In this document: piece by piece, positions 34,351-48,106 of the stretch
Layout of the letters: every line of letters starts with the position of its first letter
Position numbering within the stretch: the first letter of the stretch is position 1
From: Talinum fruticosum
Lineage: Eukaryota > Streptophyta > Magnoliopsida > Caryophyllales > Talinaceae
Length of the DNA stretch: 64,000 nucleotides
Assembly: GCA_021018815.1 (NCBI GenBank)
Contig: JAITYX010000010.1
Coordinates: 5,704,001-5,768,000, forward strand
Direction of reading: 5' to 3'
The notes under the pieces: model-generated
The model's input: only the letters and a program-made list of their open reading frames with translations
Told to the model about the DNA's origin: nothing
Database searches by the model: none
Program-made: the position numbers and the translations under genes

Positions 34351-35730
34351 TCCGAATTTATTCAAATTTAGCGACGGAAAAATCCATCGCTGTTCCAGTC
34401 GCTAAATAAAAATTTAAATTTATCGACGGATTATTCCGTCGCTAAACACTAATAAAATTTTGTTTAATTTTTTTTGGGATTTCTTAAATTTGAAAACTCA
34501 ATCTATCGTTAGCGACGGAATATTCCGTCGCTATTTAACTCAAGCAACGGAATAGCGATGGAAATTTCCGTCGCCGATTCTAAATTAACAACGGATTATT
34601 ATGCCCGTCGCTAATTCCGTCGCTGTCGACACAGATCGGCGATTCCGTCGCAGATCCGTCGCTAATTCCGTCGCTATGTGGCGACGGACATGTTTCCGTC
34701 GCTAATGTTCGTCGCTATTTAGTCGTTTTGTAGTAGTGCAATGAAAGTCGAATTAAGCGTATCTTTGAGATTCGAGCCAAAACTTGACTCAAAGACATGC
34801 TAATCATAGGAGGGCGAATAAAAGACCGGCTTGGCTTCACACGAACAACTAGGAAGAGCCTTGTGTAAGCATTGGGTAGGGTTAGACTCATTCAAGAAGA
34901 TGAGTGAGCAAAATAAAAAATCGGATAAGTGACCTCGAAGGTCTTTGATCATCAAAACACACATGTGGGTCAATACCTATAACCGAGAAAAGGAGACGCT
35001 TGGTAAGTATTTAAAATCCTATGCACAATTAATATGTTTTATATAATATGTATTTCTTTATTTTGCCGGAAGGGCATTTTGAATAGAGAGCTCACCTGTA
35101 AAGGAGATGTTTCGATTGACACTTTGATTTAAAAAAATAAAATGTTCATTGATAAGAATTCTCATAAAAGGATGGTAAGACTTTTGAAACATTAAGTACA
35201 TTATCATCGTAGCAATTTGAGTATACTAATTTATAATATCAATCACATTTATAGGAGGAGCACAATAAGAAGTGGTACGAGTACCAAAGGGCTCAAGCTT
35301 CTACAGCTAAGGGCTCCTAGCAACAACCTCTTACTTAAGAGGAGCTATGGGTCAAACATAATCTCAATAGAAAGGGTCATGTGTATGGTTTTGCGCTCGA
35401 AGGGGTGAAGTTAAAGACATCTACCCGACTTTCACAACCACATCGGTATTCTTTTGTTGTGCACTTTGACCCTCGTGAACAAGCTCAACTCCTCGGTGAA
35501 AGTATTGGCTGGCAATTGCCCGAGCAATTCTCTCAGCAGCTCCCTAAGATCGAAGAGTCCAATAAAAAAAAAACAAAAGAACAGCCGGATAAGCAAACTT
35601 TGGAAGTACATGATGGGAAAAGAGCAAGTTCATCTAAAGAACTTGACCCGAGCCCTTAAGATTATGAATCGAAGGTGATGAGGACCCTGAAGATGATGAT
35701 GACACCCCTGATTTGTCTAATGTTGAGTAG

Positions 35731-35944
35731 CCTACTATTGTGAATTTTAGATTTTGTTATTTCACATATCTAAATTCATGAACTTCAACTATTTTATTTG
35801 TACTTTAACAAACATTCATGTGATTATGTTTAGTATTAATATTTAGCACATAATATTTTCTATAATCAATTTCCAATACTTAGATATGTATATATGAGTA
35901 ACTATATTTGATGTTTTTGCTAGGATATTTAATATTTAAAAAAA
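35731..35944. other. AT-rich 3' region of the host CACTA
   Basis: This is probably the 3' UTR of the tnpA-like gene; there is no gene of its own. Confidence 0.4.
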
Positions 35945-36329
35945 AAAGCAGTATGACGGGTTTCCGATGAAAAATCTATCGGAAAACCCGTCGGTGGCGT
36001 AAAGTTTTTCCTGTCGGGTATCCGTCGGACATGATTGTCCGACGGGTACAAGACCATCGGAAATCTCTATCCGACGGGTTGTCAAACCTGTCAGAATGCC
36101 CTTCGGGTATCTCGTCAAACATGATTGTCCGATGGGCACATGACCGTCGGACATCTCTGTCCGACGGGTTGTTAAACCCATCAAAATACCCATCCGACAG
36201 CCTTATCGACAAGCAGAATTCAGACGTCCATTATCCGTAGGATAAACCGGTCGAAATTGTGCAGATTCCATCGGAATTCCCGTTGCTATTTCAGAGTTTT
36301 GTTTTTTTTTTTTTTTTTTTGTAGTAGAA
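35945..36329. repeat. CACTA 3' subterminal repeats and terminus
   Basis: At least eight copies of CCGACGGGT / ACCCGTCGG-like words occur in both orientations, then a 20-base T run (36302-36320), then GTAGTAG. The motif matches the left subterminal array at 22640-22880, tying both ends to one element. The last bases differ from the ideal GTAGTAGTG. Confidence 0.7.
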
Positions 36330-37450
36330 GGCTTATACCAAGCATCATTTCCTTGATAAAATGTCAGTCAATGGTATGATATGTCTTCCTTATGTCAATC
36401 TTAATGATGCATCTCAAGGAAATATTTTTTGTTTTATAATGTCTAACCAAGTCCAACCGAATCATGACATTATGTAAAATCAATCTGTTTAGAACAAAGA
36501 CAACCCATGTTTCCATAATCACCTCTAGTAATTCCCTGTTTAGTAGCTTACAAAGCAGTTTGGATATGATTTTGTAGATCACATTGCAGCAGGATGAGGG
36601 ATTATAGTCCATTATAGGCGTAGGGTGATAAGTTTTTGGAATCAATGTCACAGAAGTGTAATTTATTTATTTTAACATTCTATCACTTTGAAAGGAATTC
36701 AAAATAGCATTACTAACCTCTTCCCCCATAATATTCCATGCTTTCTATAAGAATTTACCCCCAAAACCATCAGGGCCAAGGCTCTTTGTGCCATCTATAG
36801 CAAATATTACTTCCTTTATCTCAGTTGTTGTAAAAGGTCTAAGAAGTTCCCTTTGTTGTTGTGCAGGTATACTAGCTCCTTTTCGCATCACTGACCATTT
36901 GATTTTAGCTCTCTCTTTAACATCAGTGAACAAATCCTTGTCGTAAGAAATTAAGTGTTGTTTAATCTCATCATAGTTATATGTAACATTACCATTCATA
37001 TCTTGTATGTGTATGATTCTATTCTATAGGTCCTTTGCTTCATCATAGCATGGAAGAAAGCTGAGCTTCTATCACCCTCTTTTATCTACTTCACTTTTCT
37101 CTTTTAGAATAGATCTTCCCTAATAGCAAACTGTATGTCTAGCATCTCCTTATTAGTTGCCTTTTTCTCTTCTCATAACTGAAGAGTTGTTCATACCCCT
37201 CACGTTATATAAAAAGACTATCCATTTTCCACTCCTAGGGTCCCCCAGAAATTGTATGATTGATTACATTCGGCCCAGCTCCTACTTCCATCATAGTATG
37301 AAAAATGCTAAAAGATCCCCCATTAACTTGGACTTGCTCCTTAGATCAAGCCTGAGCCTCATGTGATTCAATATGAGTGACTGGATGGTCCTCTCCAACA
37401 CTTATTTCCAGTGGTGTTGTCTACTTTTGCTTAGGTCTCCAAACTCTCTT
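36330..37450 (-). pseudogene. LINE (L1-like) ORF2, 5' part: linker and start of RT
   Basis: Read downwards on the minus strand from about 37110, it gives KEGDRSSAFFHAMMKQRTYR, then MNGNVTYNYDEIKQHLIS. The pre-RT FTTTEIKEVIFAIDGTKSLG-PDGFGGKFL box (with the PDG motif) follows. RT motifs end at the break: LIPKTYHPTPIMDY, PSSCCNVIYKIISKLLCKLL, KIDIRKTYHTID, FIKEMMLGI. The next residues continue at 22599 on the far side of the CACTA. The apurinic endonuclease domain expected between ORF1 and this linker is missing or unreadable at 37110-37500, so the copy was probably defective before the CACTA arrived. Confidence 0.8.
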
Positions 37451-37499
37451 CACTCCATGTCTGGAATTTCCACTATGTGTTCATACATGAAACATTTGG

Positions 37500-38421
37500 T
37501 TCACTTTTCAGGCATTCATTCAAACTCCACCATTTGTTCAACCAGTTCATCTTCTTCATCTATAAACCACACAACCTCAGGTAAGGGGTTGACAATATTT
37601 GTATCTATCAATACCAGAGCATAATTAAGCATGCTCTTCTCTAAGGTGTGTTTATTAGCCAGTATTGGGATGTCTACCAAGCTTGCAACCTTGCTTAAGC
37701 CATCAACACCCAAAAATTTAGGATAAAGACGATTAAATTGAACACAAATAGGTACTGAAGTGATCTCCATATCCAATGCATCACCAAAAGACCAAGCCAT
37801 CACAAGCATAGGTTTCTTGTCAAAATAGTAAATGCTTTGTTTCAATATAGCATCCCTATCGAGCTTTGCATGAAATATAACTAGATAAGTGGCATTCTCT
37901 TTTTTCCGAACTTTATCAATAATAGTTCCCCAAAATTTTGGCCAAAAACCCTTCCATTACTCCCAGTGGTGAATTTGCTCCCAAATTATGACATATTTGA
38001 GTAGAATCCCAGTATTCCACCTCTAGCATAATATCTTCATGATCTATTTTTTGAATAAATCTTCCATTTTCCTCCACGGGTGGGACAAAATCTAGTTTAA
38101 ATGTAGCATTTGGAATAAGGGAGGTATCAATTTCACCTATTATGTTCTGTGAGCTCCGAGCTGATTCCAAGTGTTTTAATCTTTCTACCCAAGGTCTACT
38201 CTCTCCTCCTTAATGCCCAATTTGAGAAAAATGAGACGGAAGAAGAGTATTACCTCTCGTTATTGTTCCATAGGGAGTGCCATCATTTAGCCCATCATGC
38301 CTCGAGGAATCTGAAGGATGCTAAGGAGTGGTTATCGTGGAACAATCAGTGTCGCAATCGGAAAACTAGTCGTGGATTTTGGAGGTGGTTTAGATTGGTT
38401 AACTCTCTTCTTCTTTGCCAT
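37500..38421 (-). pseudogene. LINE ORF1 (DUF4283-type nucleic-acid-binding protein)
   Basis: The frame opens at ATG 38419-38421 with MAKKKRVNQSKPPPKSTTSF, the basic start usual for plant L1 ORF1. After stops at about 38330-38335 and others it continues as ATFKLDFVPPVEENGRFIQK, then DHEDIMLEVEYWDSTQICHN and LGVMEGFLAKI at 37930-38110. IYYFDKKPMLVMAWSFGDAL, VPICVQFNRLYPKFLGVDGL and the rest of the DUF4283 domain lie at 37516-37845. ORF1 proteins bind the LINE RNA. A zinc knuckle is not visible. The 5' UTR likely begins near 38490. Confidence 0.75.
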
Positions 38422-38499
38422 AGTCGAGAGCTGCTCTCTCTAACCTTTCTCATTCATTTTTTTAGTTTGGAATGTGTAAATTTTGATGTTAAAGAAAAT

Positions 38500-39879
38500 T
38501 TATTAAACCAAATGAATTGAACATAATTTTTCAGATCAAATAATGCTACAGTGAATTTGAAATTTCAATGAATTAGAAAACTAATTGACATAATTTATTA
38601 AAATAATTAAATAAATGAATTAAATATAAATTAAGAAATTTTTAACAGCAAAGTTAAAATTTAATATTAATTTGAAATAATAAATTGAACATTACTCGTC
38701 AAAATCTTATACAAAGTACATAACATAGAAGAAAGATTTCGTCTTTAAATTTTAGAGAACATTTTATTTATAATAATTTTTTTTTTGTATGTTACATGAA
38801 TATAATTTTTATTTAAAAATAATTTTTTAATATAGAATTTTACGTGTTATTCTTATTATTTTATAATCTTAATAATTTTATTAAAAATCAAATATGAAGA
38901 GAATTTTTATAAATTTTGATGTTTAAGATCATTTTATACATAGGTAAAGGGAGTATATATTAATAAGAAAAACTAAGAGTTACAGAAATTTAAATTAAAC
39001 AAAAAATCAAGGAAAGTAGATGTGAATGTTCCCTTTTAAGGATGTTAAATAATTATTTGCCAGTAGGAGATTAATTTGACAAGAACGAGCAAAATTTGTG
39101 ACCAGTAATGCATGTGATGACTAATTATGAAGAATATTCTAGGATTAAAAAAAAAAGGCTAAACAGGAATATAAAATAGGACAAAATGCGGGAGTATGAT
39201 TTTAGGAAAATCATTCCCTAGGCATGAAATTAAACTTCACAACATAAATTTTACTTTAATCATCCTTTATGTATGTCTATAATGTTTTGTTATACATTTT
39301 GAAAATATTTAACAATTTCAACCTATATCAGCATTATGTCAATACAACTTGTGTTTCTTATGACTCATTCATAGTATTCAAGAGACCAATAGAAAATAGT
39401 TTAGTGTATGAACGTGACCGTGAATATTATGACATGCTTAGAGCAATTTTTAGAAATTATTGCATGTCACTAATTTTAACAAACATTTTATGCGTGTGGA
39501 ATTGATCAGGGAAAATTCTCATCAGGACTAGAGTCCAACTTGACATACAATAAGTGTAAAATTTTGGGTCTTTATTTAGATTATTCATTTAGTTCAACTT
39601 ATTATTACATAGTAGTACTAAGTATACCTGCACCATAAGATAGCAGGTGCCATAGCAAATTTATTCATAAGCTACATCCTTTTCCTATTTTAACTAGCTA
39701 GTACAGATACTAGTACACCTATAAGATCCTTGGGATCTCCTTATTTCGATCATAGACTTGAAAAACATTATTTGTTTCTTCAACAGTTTCTTGTGTATCA
39801 CCTCAACATCGTTTTAAGTCTCTTACTTCCCATAGTAGTAGCTCTCATATTGCTTGTGATTATTTCGCAAGTAGCATTA
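38500..39879. other. AT-rich intergenic region downstream of beta-amylase
   Basis: No coding region, RNA gene or bounded repeat is visible. The frames at 39269-39505 and 39730-39924 are short and without homology I know; the second overlaps the 3' end of the beta-amylase gene. Confidence 0.5.
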
Positions 39880-43136
<3,257 letters not shown>

Positions 43137-43246
43137 TTTACGAACTTCAGCTGGGACCTGCAAATTCTTGATGTAAAAGTGTTAGAATTAAGCATGGGAT
43201 GAACATAGGTTAATATTATGCTTAATAAATGTTTGAAAAATATGGA
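43137..43246 (-). other. 5' leader and splice acceptor of the beta-amylase gene
   Basis: Reading upstream of the ATG on the minus strand, GTCCCAGCTGAAGTTCGTAAA (43157-43137) is preceded by AATTTGCAG, a good acceptor. The upstream exon and the promoter were not identified. Confidence 0.5.
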
Positions 43247-43800
43247 ATTTTTGCACTCTCCCACATTGTAGTTTATAACATAAATTAATTTAATTTCGTA
43301 TTTTTAGGTTTAATTTTACCCCCACTAAAAATAGAGTTACATTTTATATTAGGTAACTTCGGCAATTAAGTACAAAAGTGACCAATATACCCTTATTAAA
43401 CAATTTTTCCAACATATAACTCCTTCAATTATGCTCCCTAATTCAACCGAATTGTATACTTAAAAATACCTCCAAATTCATACAACAATGGTGGAATTGG
43501 GTTAGTGTGTGTGTGAGAGAGAAGACTTTTCCTAATTTTCAAATTTTAGAGAAAGAGGGATAATACCTAGAATTTAATGCCAAGCACATTTTTCCTTTTT
43601 TCTTTCATATTTTCTTTGGGGTAGTTATGACAATCTATTCCATATTTCTCTTGTTTTATTTTCCATGTCAGCATCTTAAATAAAATAGGTATTACTTTAA
43701 TATACTTTATTACCAATCAAGGGTAAAAAAAATTAAACCTAAAAAATACGAGGTTAAATTAATTAATATTATAAACTTTTAACAGAGAGAGTGTAAAAAT
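43247..43800. mobile_element. MITE-like element with about 75-bp inverted repeats
   Basis: The left end ATTTTTGCACTCTC.. and the reverse complement of the right end ATTTTTACACTCTC.. align for about 75 bases, through AGTTTATAA, ATTAATTTAA and TCGTATTTTTAGGTTTAATTTT, with roughly 80 percent identity by eye. There is no coding capacity. Target duplication could not be fixed. Long inverted repeats suggest a Mutator-like origin. It sits within 100 bp upstream of the beta-amylase leader exon, inside the presumed 5' intron or promoter. Confidence 0.7.
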
Positions 43801-45990
43801 CTGCCTAATGATAATATAATAAGCTCAAATCATATGATTTATTTTTCATGTATATTTTGACATTATTCAAACTACTAATGTCAATTCACATTCTCAAGAC
43901 ATTAGTTATACTATTCAAAACAGTTAGATTTTCTCTTATAATAAAAGCTTAAATTTTTACCACATGGCATTATATTCATTTAGATTTAGCTATATCGTGT
44001 TTTTTGAGAACAAAAACAATACTTCAAAAGAATGAGGAGAATGAACACAATACTAACCAAGACAACAAATAAGATCAAGAATTAATTATTAATTAGAAGA
44101 TCAAAAATCGATCATATCTGCACCAATCTAAATCAAATGTTACAATAGATTCATTGGCAAAGCTTTCGCAAATTTCTCATATAGTTACTGCCTAGTTATT
44201 AGTTCTTCCCATGATGTGAATTGGTTTCTTGGCCACTTGGATCAAAAAAAAAAAAAAAAAGAAAGAGAGAGAGAGCATTTTGTAAGCCTTATATAAATAA
44301 ATCATACAAGTCAATTATTGTGTCCACGAAAGCTTGTCAAATTTTAAAAAACTAAAAAATAAAGAAATATTATTTATTACTTTATAGATTTGAATGAAAA
44401 TTTATTTTTATTATTCAAAAAGAAATTTTGAAAATTTTTATGTGACATTTAAAAATAGATATTTTTGATAATTTTTATGGGACCGAAAAAGTAACATTTA
44501 TTGCCTTTTTTTTTGTGCGAAGTCTTATTGACTTTAGTAATAAGAAATAAAGAAATAACAAAATTAATGTTTCATGGCGAAAATTCTGAACTTAAATACA
44601 ATATAATAGGATAAAGTTCATCTTTAATTTGCTTATTTATATTCTTAAGCATTTGAAGAACGTCTTCTACAAATTATACCCTTAATTTGAGTATACAGAT
44701 TCGGATTATTATTTTATAATATTTTATTTATTTTTTAAAATTTATCCCCTATTTTTATGGCCACTTTTTCTAAAAATTATATTACATCCTCTAAATTATA
44801 TTATGAACCCGAGTTTACATATCCAAATTACTATATATAATATTTTATTTTAATATTCTAAAATTCACCCTATTTCTATGATTCATTTCAAAAAAAAAAT
44901 AGATCTTTTCTCTTAAATTCTAGCATGTTACCGCATTTATGGTATACGTGTCGGCCCAAATTCTCCATGATGCTCTGAGATTTCTTGACCCTTTGCTAGT
45001 CTGGTCGAGTCATTACAGCTCAAGATGGAGCATTGACAACTCAACCCAACCACTGAAGGCTTATATCTTGGGTTGATCTTACAATTTTTAGTTAGGTGCA
45101 AAGAGGACCAAACTAATTAACTACTCATTACATTTTTTGCATATGGTGAGCAAAGGCAACATTAGAAATATAAGTCAAAATTAAACACAACCAACGTGCA
45201 TTTTACAATGTAATAAATGATAGCGTATAGTCATTCAGAAATATACAAATACACTTACAAAACAGTGCCAATGGGGCCAAGAATCCTTGCTTTCCGAACG
45301 GTCTAAGAGCTCGCTCTGCTTCTTGTGTTTATCTCTCAGTTATGCTTTCTTTGCTTCTGATGTTGTTCGATCTGCTATCACTCGTCCCTTACCCTTTTTA
45401 TATCGTTGGATCTGCACCACTTGCAGAAGCTACCAAGTCGATGTAAGGACAGTTGTCGTAATGAGAATCCACCACCTAAGCCATCTTCTGCCTCTGGACT
45501 CTACCTGACTGCCAACTCTAAGTTCGATCTGTTGAGTTACTAATATCATCATCACCAGTAGCTTTATCGTCTTATCCATGCATAGCAGCCGTCATACAGC
45601 TTGCATTCTTGTTCAAGCTACCTAACTAACTGTTTCAGAATTCTGTTTTAACAACTTATCCTTAAAGCCGTTATCCAACTTGCAACCTTGCCTAAACTAA
45701 CTGTTTCGGAGTTGCTAAGGTGATAAGGGTGAATGTGGATGTTGTGTGGCCTTTCTCAGGGTGACATCAGAGAGCGATGTCCTATGGAAATGGAAATTGA
45801 GCACTAAGGATGAGTGACCGATCAAGGAGCACTAGCAAAAGGAATACTTTGTAAATGGTGGCCGATTGCTATAGGTGAACCATCAACAGAAAGTTACCCA
45901 TTAGTTCCGTAAAAGTTTGACATACTGATTTAGATAGTCCAGTATGAATCGTCGATTGCGTTGACGGTTGAGGCGAATAGAAAGTTACTA
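43801..45990. other. intergenic, AT-rich, with a degenerate direct repeat
   Basis: Nothing coding is convincing. Two diverged copies of about 95 bp lie at 44683-44775 and 44795-44890, sharing ATTATA..., GAGT.TACA.AT, ATAATATTTTATTT and AAAATT.ACCC blocks. A 73-codon plus frame at 45287-45508 has no recognised homology and no flanking gene structure. Confidence 0.45.
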
Positions 45991-46990
45991 ATTAATTTTG
46001 TAGGATCCAAATGGGTCAGATTATCCTAAAGGGGTTAATAAGGTAATAATAAAATCTTTTTCTGACTACTCAAATCTTTATTATAGATTGAACTCAAATA
46101 CTGAGAAAGACTAAATAATGGGGAAATAAAAGTGACAAAATAATTAGTTTGTTCACAATCTTGGCATATATCCAAATCCTGGGTTTGGGACGCCCAAAGG
46201 ATCATTTCCTTAAGATTAATGCCTACTTGTGTTACTCAGACTGAATTCTTGTTACAAGGGTTCTATACTAACATGTTTGAAATGGTTGTTTTGGCTTAAA
46301 TGGGCTAACATGAGCTGAAATAAGTAGTTGTTATAGCTGTTATGAGCTTAAATGAGTTTAAGATGAAATTAGTTGACATAATTAGCCATTATTATTGAAA
46401 TGATTTGAAAAGAGGTGAAATGAGTTAAAAGTAAAGGTTGGTGTAATCCTCTGACCAACCACTCAAGTTCACTAATTCTTATGGTTCTCCTCACATCTCA
46501 CCAGGTGTGGTACACTCACAAAATATTCGCTCTTAAACATTTTGTTACAAGAGAATGAATATGAAAATATTTAGCACAATAAAAGAGTGAAGAATCAATC
46601 AAAATAAGCTTGTATCTCTTGGTTGTTTTTCTTCAAGTGTTCAGTTGTCTTCTTATATGCATCAAAGCTTAGGAAGACAGTTGTAATTGTATCAACTAGC
46701 CGTTGTAAGATTTTTCTTGAGGATTTGAGTTGATCTTGATTAGGGAATTTGAGTCCAGAAAATCAGCACATTTCTTTTTTGAATACTTCTGAAACATCAG
46801 CAATAATGATATATCTTCCAACATTGACACTCTTCTTTCTTTCCTGATGATACTCAATAAAGTCCTTATAACTCCTACTTTCAGTTTAATAAAGGAATTT
46901 TGAAATGGGCAAAATAACCTTCCAACGGTCACCTGGAGAGAGAGAGACTAGGTGATCTAGAAACAGCATTAGTCAGGAAATAATCTTGTG
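45990..46990 (-). mobile_element. probable copia LTR fragment, minus orientation
   Basis: On the minus strand the stretch reads like a copia LTR: GACCGTTGGAAGG (about 46920), CTAGTTGATACAATTACAACTG, a CATATAAGAAG TATA-like box near 46655 and an ACACTTGAAG leader. TTCTCTTGTAACAAAATG and TTTGTGAGTGTACCACACC follow, then an AGTGGTTGGTCAGAGG tail. Borders and target duplication were not determined, and no second copy is present. The frame at 46696-46932 minus is part of this LTR, not a gene. Confidence 0.4.
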
Positions 46991-48050
46991 CGATATAATG
47001 CCCAAGGAAGAAAGTGATATACAAATTAGAATTGTCTCCACATAATCTGAGAGACAAACTTGGTGACTGAATCATAAGAAGATATGTCATATCATAATTG
47101 ATAGATAAAATCTCGTAAATTACGTAATCACCAAGGAGAGAATACTAAATAAAATCCAGTCAAGTATTGCACAAGATACTCTCAAAATAATCTTAACTAA
47201 AATACCGACAATAAAATCTGGCTAATTAAGAAAAAAAGAATCTACAAATAATTCTTTTGAGCCATCGGTGTTTATAGATGAGATCGAGTAAGGTTCAGGC
47301 AATGAAGCGTATCTATTACTAACAAAATCATGACACCAGAACTATCAAGTGAGAACTACTCAAGTCCAAATAATCTGTGCCCTCAAATGAGTAACAGGAA
47401 TGAAACTCATATCTCAGTATAAGAGCAGCATAGACTATAAACTTATAAGTACCATATAAGAATATAATTGCATGCCTTGAGCTCAAAATGACCCACAGAT
47501 GAGTGTCAGATAGTGTCTGACTTATCATAAGCCAACAGATTCCATAGAATTGTATAGTTCTTCCTGCAAGAGTACTGGATCCCCCCCAAAACTCGGGAAA
47601 AGCAAGACCCATATGCTGAAGTTGTCGTTATTGTTGTAGTACCCGGGTCACAAGGATTTGCTCGTGCCAATATTTGGCATTGGTTGCTATCTTGATGAAG
47701 TTTGTTAAGAGCACGCATCAATATTAGTTTAATTCTGTATACATTTGATCTGGGTCGAGTAACATTGGTCCTTAGCTTGATCATATTCATTCAGTAATTG
47801 GGTTCAAGTCAATCATATTTCTTGATCAATGTTTCAAAATGTGGAATACTTTTCTGCTGAATTTGCCTACAGTTTCAAATGGAGTTAATTGATCTTAGTC
47901 AATATAAAATGGACATCACCGTGTATGATTGAAAAAATAATACAAATATAGTTTATTAAACAATGAATCCTCCGATTGACAAATGACAAATGAACAATCT
48001 CAACAACAAACACCACTCAACTAAAATCCCAAACAATTACAACTCTCTAA
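46991..48050. other. intergenic, unassigned
   Basis: Overlapping minus-strand frames at 47328-47790 (94 codons each) were inspected; no domain was recognised and they sit in different frames. It may be a fragment of a mobile element. A C run interrupted by AG lies near 47580-47586. Nothing firmer can be said. Confidence 0.4.
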
Positions 48051-48106
48051 TCACACCAACAAAGCCTGAACAAAACCAGCACCAACAGCAGCAGCAACCA
48101 GATAAC

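Larger units (their letters stand above)
31195..34738. mobile_element. non-autonomous CACTA-2 (3.5 kb) with CAA duplication
   Basis: The left end CACTACTAGAAAACTGG and the right end (reverse complement CACTACTACAAAACGAC) are good CACTA termini. They are flanked by CAA on both sides (31192-31194 and 34739-34741), the 3-bp duplication this superfamily makes. Both ends carry dense AGCGACGGAA / TTCCGTCGCT subterminal repeats (31215-31455 and 34370-34725), a different motif from the host CACTA. No transposase domain is inside, so it would need a helper. Excision in silico restores the reading frame of the host tnpA exon, proving it came later than the host element. Confidence 0.9.
30497..35730 (+). 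pseudogene. CACTA tnpA-like gene (transposase_24 family), interrupted by CACTA-2
   Basis: The first exon starts at ATG 30497 with a Gly/Arg/His-rich stretch (MSRTNGHRGATHGGRG), typical of this family. It is followed by KIYVEPDGDT at about 30863-30892 and SIIVKIGDIFKSQYPQPW at about 30987-31040 with a decayed W/stop afterwards. After removal of CACTA-2 the frame joins as DHH+NESRIKRIF and continues with KDMLIIGGRIKDRLGFTRTT, HWVGLDSFKKMSEQNKK and KWYEYQRAQAS. ELWVKHNLNRKGHVYGFALEG, LSQPHRYSFVVHFDPREQAQL and an acidic DEDPEDDDDTPDLSNVE end at 35730 complete it. Family members bind subterminal repeats and help transposition. Stops (for example the TAG at about 35658-35660) and frame changes show decay. 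Confidence 0.8.
22600..36329 (+). mobile_element. CACTA (En/Spm) transposon, 13.7 kb, nested host for other insertions
   Basis: The left end CACTAGAAAAATGC at 22600 and right end TTTTTGTAGTAG near 36327 are slightly decayed CACTA termini. Both ends carry subterminal CCGACGGG/CCCGTCGG repeats (22640-22800 and 35955-36200). Inside are the two genes expected of an autonomous element, tnp2 (25164-30334) and a tnpA-like gene (30497-35730), both on the plus strand. On each side lies the same interrupted LINE ORF2, whose reading continues across the insertion. The 3-bp duplication cannot be read cleanly because both termini have small changes. Later insertions are at 23355-23927, 28753-30277 and 31195-34738. 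Confidence 0.85.
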
